A stretch of DNA of 64,000 nucleotides, taken from Achromobacter agilis (GTDB lineage: Bacteria; Pseudomonadota; Gammaproteobacteria; Burkholderiales; Burkholderiaceae_B). Location: contig NZ_UFQB01000029.1 in the NCBI RefSeq assembly GCF_900496965.1, positions 17,635-81,634 of the forward strand, in the 5' to 3' direction. The notes under the pieces are model-generated. The model worked only from the letters and a program-made list of their open reading frames with translations. It made no database searches and was not told the origin of the DNA. Numbering within the stretch: position 1 is the stretch's first letter; each line of letters starts with the position of its first letter. Positions 1 through 7,356 of the stretch are shown here, in pieces. The translations under genes and the position numbers were made by a program.

Positions 1-294
1 CTTCCAGTTGACGTAGGCCAGTTCAAGCAGGGCTTGCTGCGCATACACGCCGAAGGGGTAGCGGCTTTCGATCGCGGTGAGCCGTTCGCGGGCTTCCTTC
101 CAGCCACCCGAGGACATTTCCGACTTGGCATCGGCGTAGAGCTGTTCGGCGCTCCAGTTCGTGGTCTTGTCGTACTTGGAGTTGGACGAGCCGCAACCGG
201 CGATCGCGACGACGGCAACTAGCGCGATGACCACGCGCAAGATCGGCCCGCTGCGGGAGGCGGGATTCGAGGGAGCTGCGGAGTGGTGAATCAC
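1..294 (-). CDS. bamD: BamD outer-membrane assembly lipoprotein, N-terminal part only (runs off window)
   Basis: The visible 98 codons encode the start of BamD, the TPR lipoprotein of the BAM complex that inserts beta-barrel proteins into the outer membrane. A GTG start at 294 gives a basic n-region, a hydrophobic stretch and a lipobox (AIAGC, Cys34), followed by sequence typical of the first TPR repeats (YADAKSEMSSGGWKEA, ESRYPFG). The rest lies outside the window. It is divergent from rluD, an arrangement common in proteobacteria. An internal GTG at codon 21 could be an alternative start. The family assignment is firm because of the lipobox plus TPR pattern and the neighbour. Confidence 0.9.
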   Translation of the reverse strand, partial: MIHHSAAPSNPASRSGPILRVVIALVAVVAIAGCGSSNSKYDKTTNWSAEQLYADAKSEMSSGGWKEARERLTAIESRYPFGVYAQQALLELAYVNWK

Positions 295-329
295 GAGAAT
301 CGTATCCTTGGTGTTAGCATGGCAGGCTG

Positions 330-335
330 ATTATA
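330..335 (-). promoter_or_regulatory. Perfect TATAAT -10 element in the bamD/rluD divergent interval
   Basis: The 53-bp gap between bamD and rluD reads TATAAT on the minus strand at this position, correctly placed to drive bamD. The matching -35 would lie within the first codons of rluD and is poor, so this is a motif-based suggestion only. Confidence 0.4.
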
Positions 336-347
336 TGATTTGTCTCC

Positions 348-1346
348 ATGTCTGATACAGCCGCCGGCGCAGATCTCGTTTCCGACGACGAATTCCTGGG
401 TCTTCCTGACCAAAATCCCAGGGGTGAACCGCAACTTGTAACCGTGCCTGACGGTACACGGGCCGACCGGCTGGACAAGGTGCTCGCAGGGTTGTTGCCC
501 GACCATTCCCGCAGCCGTCTGCAAGGCTGGATCGAGGCGGGCAACGTCCAGGTGAACGGCTCGCCCGGCAAGGTCCGCCAGACCGTCGGCCCGGGCGACG
601 AGATCGCCGTCTGGCCGCAGCCCGCTCCCGAATCGCTGGCTTTCGCGCCCGAACCCGTGGCGTTCGGGGTCGTGGACGAAAGCCCCGACTGGATTGTCGT
701 GAACAAACCCGCGGGACTGGTCACGCATCCCGGCGCCGGCAACTGGAGCGGCACCCTTCTCAACGGCCTGCTGCACCGCTATCCCGAATTGGCCCAGGTG
801 GCGCGCGCCGGCATCGTGCATCGCCTGGACAAGGACACGTCCGGCCTGATGGTCGTGGCGCGCAACGAAACGGCCCAGACCCATCTTGTGCGGCAATTGC
901 AGGCGCGCAGCATGGGCCGCGAGTACGTGGCGCTGGCCCATGGCTGGCTGGCCGCGGCCGGCAAGGTCGACCGCCCGATCGGCCGGGATTCTCGCGTGCC
1001 GGTGCGCATGAGCGTAGAGCGCCCGGTGGCGCCCAAGCCGGCCGTTACCCATTATGCGCCGGCCCGCCGCGGACAGGTCGAACCGGGCGGCCGAGTCACC
1101 GAAGTCGTATGCCGGCTGGAAACCGGCCGCACCCACCAGATCCGCGTGCATCTGGCCAGCCTGGGGCATCCGCTGCTGGCCGATACGCTTTATGGCGGCA
1201 AGAACATCGCGGGCGCGCAGCGGCAGATGCTGCATGCGCGGGCCCTGCATTTCGACGATCCGGGCGGCCGCGGCGAGGTCGAGTTCACCGCCGCCCCGCC
1301 CGCCGACATGACCCTGGTACAGGACAGCATCGCATGGAACGCGTAG
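348..1346 (+). CDS. rluD: 23S rRNA pseudouridine synthase (RluD family)
   Basis: This 332-aa protein has an N-terminal S4 RNA-binding domain (about residues 38-90) followed by the RluA/RluD pseudouridine synthase fold. The catalytic motif HRLDKDTSG places the nucleophilic Asp at residue 161. RluD modifies uridines in helix 69 of 23S rRNA in the cytoplasm. Length and domain order match the family. It starts 53 bp from divergent bamD, and its end overlaps the next gene pgeF by 13 bp, so the two are probably translationally coupled. A RluC-type specificity cannot be excluded from sequence alone, but the bamD-rluD-pgeF context favours RluD. Confidence 0.93.
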   Translation: MSDTAAGADLVSDDEFLGLPDQNPRGEPQLVTVPDGTRADRLDKVLAGLLPDHSRSRLQGWIEAGNVQVNGSPGKVRQTVGPGDEIAVWPQPAPESLAFAPEPVAFGVVDESPDWIVVNKPAGLVTHPGAGNWSGTLLNGLLHRYPELAQVARAGIVHRLDKDTSGLMVVARNETAQTHLVRQLQARSMGREYVALAHGWLAAAGKVDRPIGRDSRVPVRMSVERPVAPKPAVTHYAPARRGQVEPGGRVTEVVCRLETGRTHQIRVHLASLGHPLLADTLYGGKNIAGAQRQMLHARALHFDDPGGRGEVEFTAAPPADMTLVQDSIAWNA

Positions 1347-2098
1347 TGGCAGGTCTGCCGGTGGTGACCGGCCCCCAATGGACCGGCGTGAACTATTTCT
1401 GCACCACTCGCGCGGGCGGCGCGGGCGTCGCGCCGCACGACACCCTGAACCTCGGCCGCCGCGCCGGAGACGACCCGGACACCGTCACGGAGAACCGGCG
1501 CCGCGTGCGCGCGGCCGTGCCCGCCGAGCCCCTGTGGCTGCGGCAGGTCCACGGCAGCGAAGTCGTGGACGCCGATCAGCCGGACCTGCCGGACGAGCCG
1601 GCGGTCGATGCCAGCGTCACGGCGCGTCCCGGCCGCGTCCTGGCCGTCATGGTGGCGGACTGTCTGCCGGTGGTGATCTCGGACGCGCAGGGCAAGGTGC
1701 TGGGCGCGGCGCATGCCGGCTGGCGCGGCCTGTCCGGCGGCGTGCTCGAACATACGCTGGCCGCCATGCGCGCCAAGGCGCCGCAGGCCGCGGGCTGGCG
1801 CGCCTGGGTGGGCCCAGGCATCGGTCCCGAGGCATTCGAGGTGGGCCAGGACGTGCTGGATGCCTTCGAGGCGGATGATCCGGCCGCCCGGCGGTATTTC
1901 ACCGAACGGCCCGGCCGGCCGGGGAAGTGGCTGGCCGACCTCGCCGGATTGGCCGATTTCCGTCTGCGCCGGGCTGGGGTACAAGAGGTGTCCTTGAGCG
2001 GGATGTGCACCGTGGCGGAGCAGGGCCGGTTCTTTTCGTACCGGCGCGATGGAGAAACCGGACGCATGGCCTTGATCGCCTGGCTCGATCCGGTTTGA
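1334..2098 (+). CDS. pgeF: Purine nucleoside phosphorylase / peptidoglycan editing factor (YfiH, DUF152)
   Basis: The 254-aa product belongs to the YfiH/DUF152 'multicopper polyphenol oxidase' family, whose characterised members are zinc-dependent purine nucleoside phosphorylases and which in E. coli corrects misincorporated amino acids in peptidoglycan (PgeF). The metal triad is visible: His73 (RQVHGSEV), Cys110 (VADCLPV) and His127 (AAHAGWRG). The ATG at 1334 lies inside the 3' end of rluD, preserving the common rluD-pgeF pair. Cytoplasmic, with no signal peptide. The old 'laccase' label is probably misleading. Confidence 0.9.
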   Translation: MERVVAGLPVVTGPQWTGVNYFCTTRAGGAGVAPHDTLNLGRRAGDDPDTVTENRRRVRAAVPAEPLWLRQVHGSEVVDADQPDLPDEPAVDASVTARPGRVLAVMVADCLPVVISDAQGKVLGAAHAGWRGLSGGVLEHTLAAMRAKAPQAAGWRAWVGPGIGPEAFEVGQDVLDAFEADDPAARRYFTERPGRPGKWLADLAGLADFRLRRAGVQEVSLSGMCTVAEQGRFFSYRRDGETGRMALIAWLDPV

Positions 2099-2161
2099 TC
2101 CAGCGCAAGACGGGCGCTTGCGCCTGCGGCACGCCCTGGCAGGTCTCCTTGTATACCCGCA

Positions 2162-2190
2162 TTGACAGGCCAGGACACGGAATGCAACAT
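2162..2190 (+). promoter_or_regulatory. Candidate sigma70 promoter for phaC
   Basis: A perfect TTGACA at 2162-2167 is followed after 17 bp by CAACAT, about 33 bp before the GTG start of phaC. The -35 is ideal, the -10 mediocre. Confidence 0.4.
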
Positions 2191-2222
2191 CAATCGCGTA
2201 GTTTCGATAACAAGGTGTCGAA

Positions 2223-3860
2223 GTGAATGCCAATCTCTCCGCCGCAGGGCCCATTCCGGTGAGCGTGGCACCGGAAGTCCTGGCCGACATCCAGGCCGAG
2301 TTCTCTCGCGAATGGCAGCGCCTTTGCGATGACGCCCGCCGCGGCGCGCTCGCGCCGCCGCCAGACCGCCGTTTTGCCGGCGAGGCCTGGGCCGCCAATC
2401 ATTCGCACCTGCTGCTGGCGCATACCTACCTGTTGTCCGCTCGCGCGATGTCGCGCATGGTGGATGCCGCGCAAGTCAGCGAACCCATGCGCGACCGCCT
2501 GCGCTTTTCGATCATGCAATGGGTCGACGCCTTGTCGCCGTCCAATTTCCTGGCATTGAACCCGGACGCCCAGCAATCGATCGTGGAGAGCGCGGGCCGG
2601 GCACTGAACGAAGGGCTCGCGAACCTGCTTGGCGACGTCAAGAAAGGGCGCATTACGCAGACGGACGAAACGAAGTTCGAGATCGGCCGCAACGTGGCGG
2701 TGACGCCCGGCGAGGTCGTGTACGAAAACCCCTTGTTCCAGCTCATCCAGTACGCGCCGTCGACCGCGGCCGTGCACGCGCGGCCGATCGTCATCGTGCC
2801 GCCGAACATCAACAAGTTCTACATCCTGGACCTGCAGCCCGAGAATTCCTTCGTGCGGCACGCGGTGGATCAGGGCTTCACGGTGTTCCTGATTTCGTGG
2901 CGCAATCCCGTCGCCAGCGATACCGACGGCGTGGACCGCGCCACCTGGTCCGACTACCTCGACAACGCCGTGCTGCAGGCCCTGCGGGTGGCCAGCGACA
3001 TCACCGGGCAGCCGCAGGTCAACGCGCTGGGCTTCTGCGTGGGCGGCACCATGCTGGCGTCCGCGCTGGCGCTGGCCGAAGCGCGCGGCGAACACCCCGT
3101 GGCCTCGCTGACCCTGCTGACCTCGCTGCTGGATTTCCACGAGACAGGCGTGTTGAAGGTCTTCGTCGACGAGGCCCATGCGCTGCTGCGCGACCATCAA
3201 CTGGGCAAGGGCGGGCTGATGCCCGGCCGCGAGCTCGCCACCACGTTCTCGTTCCTGCGGCCCAACGAATTGGTATGGAACTACGTTGTCGGCAACTACC
3301 TGAAGGGCCAGAAGCCGCCCGCCTTCGACCTGCTGTTCTGGAACGGCGACAGCACCAATCTGCCCGGGCCCTTCTTTTCCTGGTACTTCCGCAATACCTA
3401 CCTGGAGAACAACCTGAAAGTGCCGGGTCGGGCGCAGGCCGCAGGTATGCCGCTGGACCTGACGCGCCTGGAAATGCCGGCCTATATCTTCGGCTCCCGC
3501 GAGGATCACATCGTGCCCTGGGTGTCGGCCTACGCGTCCACGCAGGTGCTGCGCGGGCCGCAGCGCTTCGTGCTGGGGGCGTCCGGGCATATTGCCGGCG
3601 TGGTGAATCCGCCAGCCAAGAAACGCCGCAGCTACTGGGTGGCGGATGCGTTGGAACAGTCGGGCCATCACCTGCCGGGCGATCCGAATGCATGGCTCGC
3701 GCAGGCAGCCGAAAAACCCGGCAGCTGGTGGCCGGACTGGGCCGCCTGGCTGGCCGGCCATTCGGGCAAGCAGGTCAAGGCGCGTACAAAGTTAGGCAAT
3801 GCCAGGCATAGGCCGATAGAGCCGGCGCCTGGCAGGTATGTGAAAGTCCGGGCTGCCTGA
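2223..3860 (+). CDS. phaC: Class I poly(3-hydroxyalkanoate) synthase
   Basis: PhaC polymerises (R)-3-hydroxyacyl-CoA into PHA at the granule surface. The 545-aa protein has an alpha/beta-hydrolase core with the synthase version of the lipase box, GFCVGG, putting the nucleophile at Cys272. The expected Asp (GSREDHIVPW) and His (GASGHIAGVV) lie in the last third. It is slightly shorter than typical class I enzymes (about 590 aa), with a reduced N-terminal region. The start is GTG; no strong Shine-Dalgarno sequence precedes it. The acetoacetyl-CoA reductase and the PHA regulator follow on the same strand, but no phaA thiolase is present, so acetoacetyl-CoA must come from elsewhere. Confidence 0.95.
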   Translation: MNANLSAAGPIPVSVAPEVLADIQAEFSREWQRLCDDARRGALAPPPDRRFAGEAWAANHSHLLLAHTYLLSARAMSRMVDAAQVSEPMRDRLRFSIMQWVDALSPSNFLALNPDAQQSIVESAGRALNEGLANLLGDVKKGRITQTDETKFEIGRNVAVTPGEVVYENPLFQLIQYAPSTAAVHARPIVIVPPNINKFYILDLQPENSFVRHAVDQGFTVFLISWRNPVASDTDGVDRATWSDYLDNAVLQALRVASDITGQPQVNALGFCVGGTMLASALALAEARGEHPVASLTLLTSLLDFHETGVLKVFVDEAHALLRDHQLGKGGLMPGRELATTFSFLRPNELVWNYVVGNYLKGQKPPAFDLLFWNGDSTNLPGPFFSWYFRNTYLENNLKVPGRAQAAGMPLDLTRLEMPAYIFGSREDHIVPWVSAYASTQVLRGPQRFVLGASGHIAGVVNPPAKKRRSYWVADALEQSGHHLPGDPNAWLAQAAEKPGSWWPDWAAWLAGHSGKQVKARTKLGNARHRPIEPAPGRYVKVRAA

Positions 3861-3932
3861 AACCGCGGTTGCGGTTGGCCCAGGACAGTAAGTTAATCAA
3901 CGAGGCGTCCGTCGCACACAGGAGGAAATCCA

Positions 3933-4670
3933 ATGAGCGGAAAACTGGCTTACGTTACAGGCGGGATGGGCGGTATCGGCACCTCAATTTGCCAGCGCCT
4001 GGCCAAAGATGGCTTTCGCGTGGTGGCAGGCTGCGGCCCCAGCCGCAATTACCAGCAATGGCTGGATGAACAGGCAGCGCAGGGCTATACGTTCTACGCG
4101 TCCGTGGGCAATGTGTCCGATTGGGACTCCACGGTAGAGGCATTCGAACGGGTCAAGCGGGATATGGGCTCGGTCGACGTGCTGGTCAACAACGCAGGGA
4201 TCACCCGCGACGGCCTGTTCCGCAAGATGAGCGCCGATGATTGGCGCGCGGTTATCGATACCAATTTGAACAGCCTCTTCAACGTGACCAAGCAGGTCAT
4301 CGACGACATGGTCGAGCGCCAATGGGGCCGGATCGTGAACATCAGCTCGGTGAACGGGCAGAAGGGGCAGTTCGGCCAGACGAACTATTCCACGGCGAAG
4401 GCCGGCATCCATGGCTTCACCATGGCGCTGGCCCAGGAAGTGGCCAGCAAGGGCATCACCGTCAACACGGTGTCGCCCGGCTACATCGGCACGGACATGG
4501 TCCGGGCCATCCGCCCCGACGTCCTGGAAAAGATCGTTGCCACCATTCCGGTGCGCCGATTGGGCACGCCGGAGGAAATCGCGTCGATTACGTCATGGCT
4601 GGCCTCGGATGAGTCCGGCTTCTCGACTGGCGCGGACTTCTCGCTCAACGGCGGCCTGCACATGGGCTGA
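3933..4670 (+). CDS. phbB: NADPH-dependent acetoacetyl-CoA reductase
   Basis: This 245-aa short-chain dehydrogenase reduces acetoacetyl-CoA to (R)-3-hydroxybutyryl-CoA, the substrate of PhaC. The N-terminal nucleotide-binding glycines (TGGMGGIG, residues 9-16), NNAG motif (86-89), and catalytic Ser139, Tyr152 and Lys156 (NYSTAKAG) are all visible. An excellent AGGAGG Shine-Dalgarno sequence precedes the ATG. It lies 72 bp after phaC and 122 bp before phaR. Length matches PhbB exactly. FabG is the closest alternative, but the pha context decides. Confidence 0.94.
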   Translation: MSGKLAYVTGGMGGIGTSICQRLAKDGFRVVAGCGPSRNYQQWLDEQAAQGYTFYASVGNVSDWDSTVEAFERVKRDMGSVDVLVNNAGITRDGLFRKMSADDWRAVIDTNLNSLFNVTKQVIDDMVERQWGRIVNISSVNGQKGQFGQTNYSTAKAGIHGFTMALAQEVASKGITVNTVSPGYIGTDMVRAIRPDVLEKIVATIPVRRLGTPEEIASITSWLASDESGFSTGADFSLNGGLHMG

Positions 4671-4682
4671 CGCATCGTGCGT

Positions 4683-4701
4683 GGGCCGCCACGGGCGGCC
4701 C
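4683..4701 (+). other. Perfect 8-bp stem-loop between phbB and phaR
   Basis: The sequence GGGCCGCC-acg-GGCGGCCC forms a GC-only hairpin 13 bp after the phbB stop. It lacks a U tract, so it may be a transcript-stabilising or weak attenuating structure rather than a terminator. Confidence 0.45.
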
Positions 4702-4792
4702 GCTGGCGCCGGATGGTCTCGGGGAGAGGGCCGTCCGGCATTACACTTAACCTTATCCGAAGTCTTAGAGATCGCCCGATCCGGGGACAACC

Positions 4793-5359
4793 ATGACGCA
4801 AGCACAAACCGGCGCCAGCCTGCGCCTGATTAAAAAGTACCCCAACCGTCGTCTGTACGACACCCGGACCAGCACCTACATCACTCTCGCAGATGTCAAG
4901 CAACTGGTCCTGGCCAACGAGGAATTCCAGGTCGTCGACGCCAAGAGCGGCGAAGACCTGACCCGCAGCATCCTGCTGCAGATCATCCTCGAAGAGGAAA
5001 GCGGCGGCATGCCCATGTTCTCTTCGAACATGCTGTCGCAGATCATCCGTTTCTACGGCCATGCCATGCAGGGGATCATGGGTTCGTACCTGGAAAAGAA
5101 TATCCAGGCTTTCATGGAGATCCAGCAGCGGATGGCCGAGCAGTCCAAGGGCCTGTACGGAAGCCAGTTCGGCCCCGAGGCCTGGGCGCAGTTCATGAAC
5201 GTGCAGACGCCCATGCTGCAGAACATGATGAACAACTACATCGACCAGAGCAAGAACCTGTTCGTGCAAATGCAGGACCAGATGCAGGATCAGACGCGCG
5301 CGATGTTCTCGACGTTCCCGTTCACGCCCGGCGGAACGCAGGGGCCGGGCCGCAAGTAG
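4793..5359 (+). CDS. phaR: Polyhydroxyalkanoate synthesis repressor PhaR
   Basis: The 188-aa protein carries the PHB/PHA accumulation regulator DNA-binding domain at its N terminus (KKYPNRRLYDTRTSTYI, about residues 14-30), then PHB_acc repeats and a Gln/Met-rich C-terminal part that in characterised PhaR proteins contacts PHA. PhaR senses polymer and represses phasin and its own gene. It follows phaC-phbB on the same strand and ends at a clear terminator. The C-terminal MQDQMQDQ segment is probably the granule-binding amphipathic region (inference). Confidence 0.93.
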   Translation: MTQAQTGASLRLIKKYPNRRLYDTRTSTYITLADVKQLVLANEEFQVVDAKSGEDLTRSILLQIILEEESGGMPMFSSNMLSQIIRFYGHAMQGIMGSYLEKNIQAFMEIQQRMAEQSKGLYGSQFGPEAWAQFMNVQTPMLQNMMNNYIDQSKNLFVQMQDQMQDQTRAMFSTFPFTPGGTQGPGRK

Positions 5360-5389
5360 CGGCGCAAGCAGGTCCGTTTTACGATGCGC

Positions 5390-5411
5390 ACGCCCCTCCG
5401 GGGGCGTTTTT
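5390..5411 (+). terminator. Rho-independent terminator after phaR
   Basis: A 7-bp stem ACGCCCC/GGGGCGT with a TCCG loop is followed by a run of T, 30 bp after the phaR stop. Confidence 0.85.
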
Positions 5412-5524
5412 CATGGTTTGACCAAACGCAATGAATCGCGGATTTTCGTGCTCCTGGGTTCAGGGATATGTCAGTTGTTTTGGTTACATTAATGAAAACG
5501 GTTCTTGTTTATGTTTTCGGAGCC

Positions 5525-5537
5525 GTCATTTTCATTC
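5525..5537. promoter_or_regulatory. Possible Fur-like half-site upstream of ftrA
   Basis: On the minus strand this reads GAATGAAAATGAC, which resembles part of the GATAAT-repeat Fur box, and it lies in the AT-richer leader just before ftrA. Iron regulation of ftr is known in Bordetella; the site itself is only a weak match. Confidence 0.22.
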
Positions 5538-5557
5538 GTGTCTCAAGGATTATGCAC

Positions 5558-6094
5558 ATGATCAAGAAAGCCTTGGCCCTGGCCATTGTCGCTCTGAGCG
5601 TTTCCGCCGCCCACGCGGCCGAATACCCCATCGGCAAGCCGGTGGAAAAGGGCGGCATGGAAATCGGCGCGGTATACCTGCAGCCGATTGAAATGGACCC
5701 GCCCGGGATGATGCGTCCCGCCAAGGATTCGGATGTGCACCTCGAGGCCGATATCCACGCGACCGCCGGCAACAAGACGGGCTTCCCCGAAGGCGAATGG
5801 GTGCCTTACCTGGTCGTCAAGTACGAGGTCCAGAAGGTCGGCAGCGACAACGTGCAGAAGGGCACCTTCATGCCCATGGTCGCCAACGACGGTCCGCACT
5901 ACGGCGAAAACGTCAAGCTGGAAGGTCCGGGCAAGTACAAGCTGAAGTACACGGTCCTGCCGCCGACCGCCGACAAAATGAGCCACTTCGGCCGCCACGT
6001 CGACAAGGAAACCGGCGTCGGCCCGTGGTTCGAGCCCTTCGACCTGGAGTATGAATTCGTCTTTGCCGGCACCGGCAAGAAGGGCGGTTACTGA
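5558..6094 (+). CDS. ftrA: FtrA periplasmic Fe2+-binding protein (P19/Tp34 family)
   Basis: FtrA is the periplasmic iron protein of the FtrABCD ferrous-iron importer described in Bordetella. The 178-aa product has a signal peptide (MIKKALALA...AHA|AEYP) and a P19/Tp34-type immunoglobulin-like domain rich in Met and His (EMDPPGMMRP, VHLEADIHA). The second of two close ATG codons (5558) is preferred because AAGGA lies 8 bp upstream; the ATG at 5552 would be only 2 bp from it. It is 2 bp from ftrB and starts a four-gene operon. Confidence 0.9.
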   Translation: MIKKALALAIVALSVSAAHAAEYPIGKPVEKGGMEIGAVYLQPIEMDPPGMMRPAKDSDVHLEADIHATAGNKTGFPEGEWVPYLVVKYEVQKVGSDNVQKGTFMPMVANDGPHYGENVKLEGPGKYKLKYTVLPPTADKMSHFGRHVDKETGVGPWFEPFDLEYEFVFAGTGKKGGY

Positions 6095-6096
6095 TC

Positions 6097-6450
6097 GTGA
6101 ACCGCCTGCTACGCGTTGCCGCAGCACTGCTGATCGGCCTGGCCGGCCTGGCCGGCACGGCGCCCGCGCAGGCGGACGAGCTGCCTACCTTTACCTTGCG
6201 GTTCAAGCCTGACGGCACGTTCGAGCCCGCCACCCTGGAAGTCCCGGCGGGCCGTTTCAAGATCGAACTCATCAACGAGAGCAACGAGCCGGTGGAATTC
6301 GAAAGCATCCCGCTGCGCAAGGAAAAAGTCCTGGGGCCGGGGGTCAAGTCCTTCGTGGTCATTACGATTTCCCGCCCGGGCGAGTATCCCTTTTTTGACG
6401 ACTTTCACCAGAGCGTGAAAGGCACCTTGGTCGTCAAGCCCAAGGAATAA
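6097..6450 (+). CDS. ftrB: FtrB periplasmic cupredoxin-like protein
   Basis: The 117-aa protein has a signal peptide cleaved near AQA|DELP and a single EfeO/cupredoxin_1 domain. In the Bordetella Ftr model, FtrB is proposed to oxidise Fe(II) before transport through FtrC. The start is GTG, 2 bp after the ftrA stop, indicating tight coupling. Acidic and His residues near the C terminus (FDDFHQS) are candidate metal ligands. Its oxidase activity cannot be judged from sequence. Confidence 0.87.
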   Translation: MNRLLRVAAALLIGLAGLAGTAPAQADELPTFTLRFKPDGTFEPATLEVPAGRFKIELINESNEPVEFESIPLRKEKVLGPGVKSFVVITISRPGEYPFFDDFHQSVKGTLVVKPKE

Positions 6451-6464
6451 CGCGGTACCGATAC

Positions 6465-7316
6465 ATGGAACAGGTCCTTTTCATAGTCTGGCGTGAAAGC
6501 GTCGAAGCCATGTTGGTGGTGGGCATCCTGTACACCTGGCTGCGCGCCACGCCCGAAGGCAAGCGCGGGCTGAACTATCTGTGGGGTGGCGTCGCCGCGG
6601 GCCTGGGCCTGGCCGTGGCGCTGGCACTGGTGTTGCTGGGCGTGTCCTCGTGGCTCAGCGACGAAGGCCAGGAGTGGTTCCAGGCCATCATGTCGCTGGC
6701 TGCCTGCGCGCTGGTCGTGCAGATGGTCGTATGGATGAAGAAGCATGGCCGCACGCTCAAGGGCGAACTCGAAAGCGGCGCGCGCTCATCCGTCGCCAGC
6801 GATAACTGGTGGGGCCTGTTCGTGCTGGTGGCCATCGCCGTGGCCCGCGAAGGCAGTGAAACCGTGGTGTTCCTGTATGGCACGGTGTCCGCGGGCGGCG
6901 ACGGCAGCAGCATGCTGATGCTGGCGCTGGCCGGCGTCGCGGGCTTCGCCGTGGCGCTGCTGACGTTCTGGCTGCTGCAGCTGGGCGGCAAGCTGATCAC
7001 CTGGCGCCGTTTCTTCCGCGTGACCGAAATCCTGCTCCTGCTGCTGGCCGGCTCACTGCTGGTGGGCGGCCTGGATCATCTGATCTCGCTGGACGTCCTG
7101 CCCACTATCATCGACCCGGTCTGGGACAGCTCGTGGCTGTTGAGCGATAGCACCGGCTTTGGCAAGGTTCTGGCCGACTTCGCCGGTTATCGCGCCTTGC
7201 CCGCCCTGATCTCGGTCTTGCTGTGGGTGGCTTACTGGGTAATTGTCTGGACCCTGCTGCGCTGGGTGGGCGGCAAACCCGCCCCGGCGGCGGCCGCGGC
7301 CCGCAGCGCTTCCTGA
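6465..7316 (+). CDS. ftrC: FtrC inner-membrane iron permease (FTR1 family)
   Basis: A 283-aa membrane protein with about seven hydrophobic helices. The two FTR1 signature REXXE motifs are present: RESVE at residues 10-14 and REGSE at 128-132. These glutamates carry iron through the membrane in yeast Ftr1p and bacterial EfeU. It lies 14 bp after ftrB. Family identity is very secure. Confidence 0.95.
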   Translation: MEQVLFIVWRESVEAMLVVGILYTWLRATPEGKRGLNYLWGGVAAGLGLAVALALVLLGVSSWLSDEGQEWFQAIMSLAACALVVQMVVWMKKHGRTLKGELESGARSSVASDNWWGLFVLVAIAVAREGSETVVFLYGTVSAGGDGSSMLMLALAGVAGFAVALLTFWLLQLGGKLITWRRFFRVTEILLLLLAGSLLVGGLDHLISLDVLPTIIDPVWDSSWLLSDSTGFGKVLADFAGYRALPALISVLLWVAYWVIVWTLLRWVGGKPAPAAAAARSAS

Positions 7317-7356
7317 CCCGGACTCTCACCAGACTGAAATATTCGAAGGTTTGATC

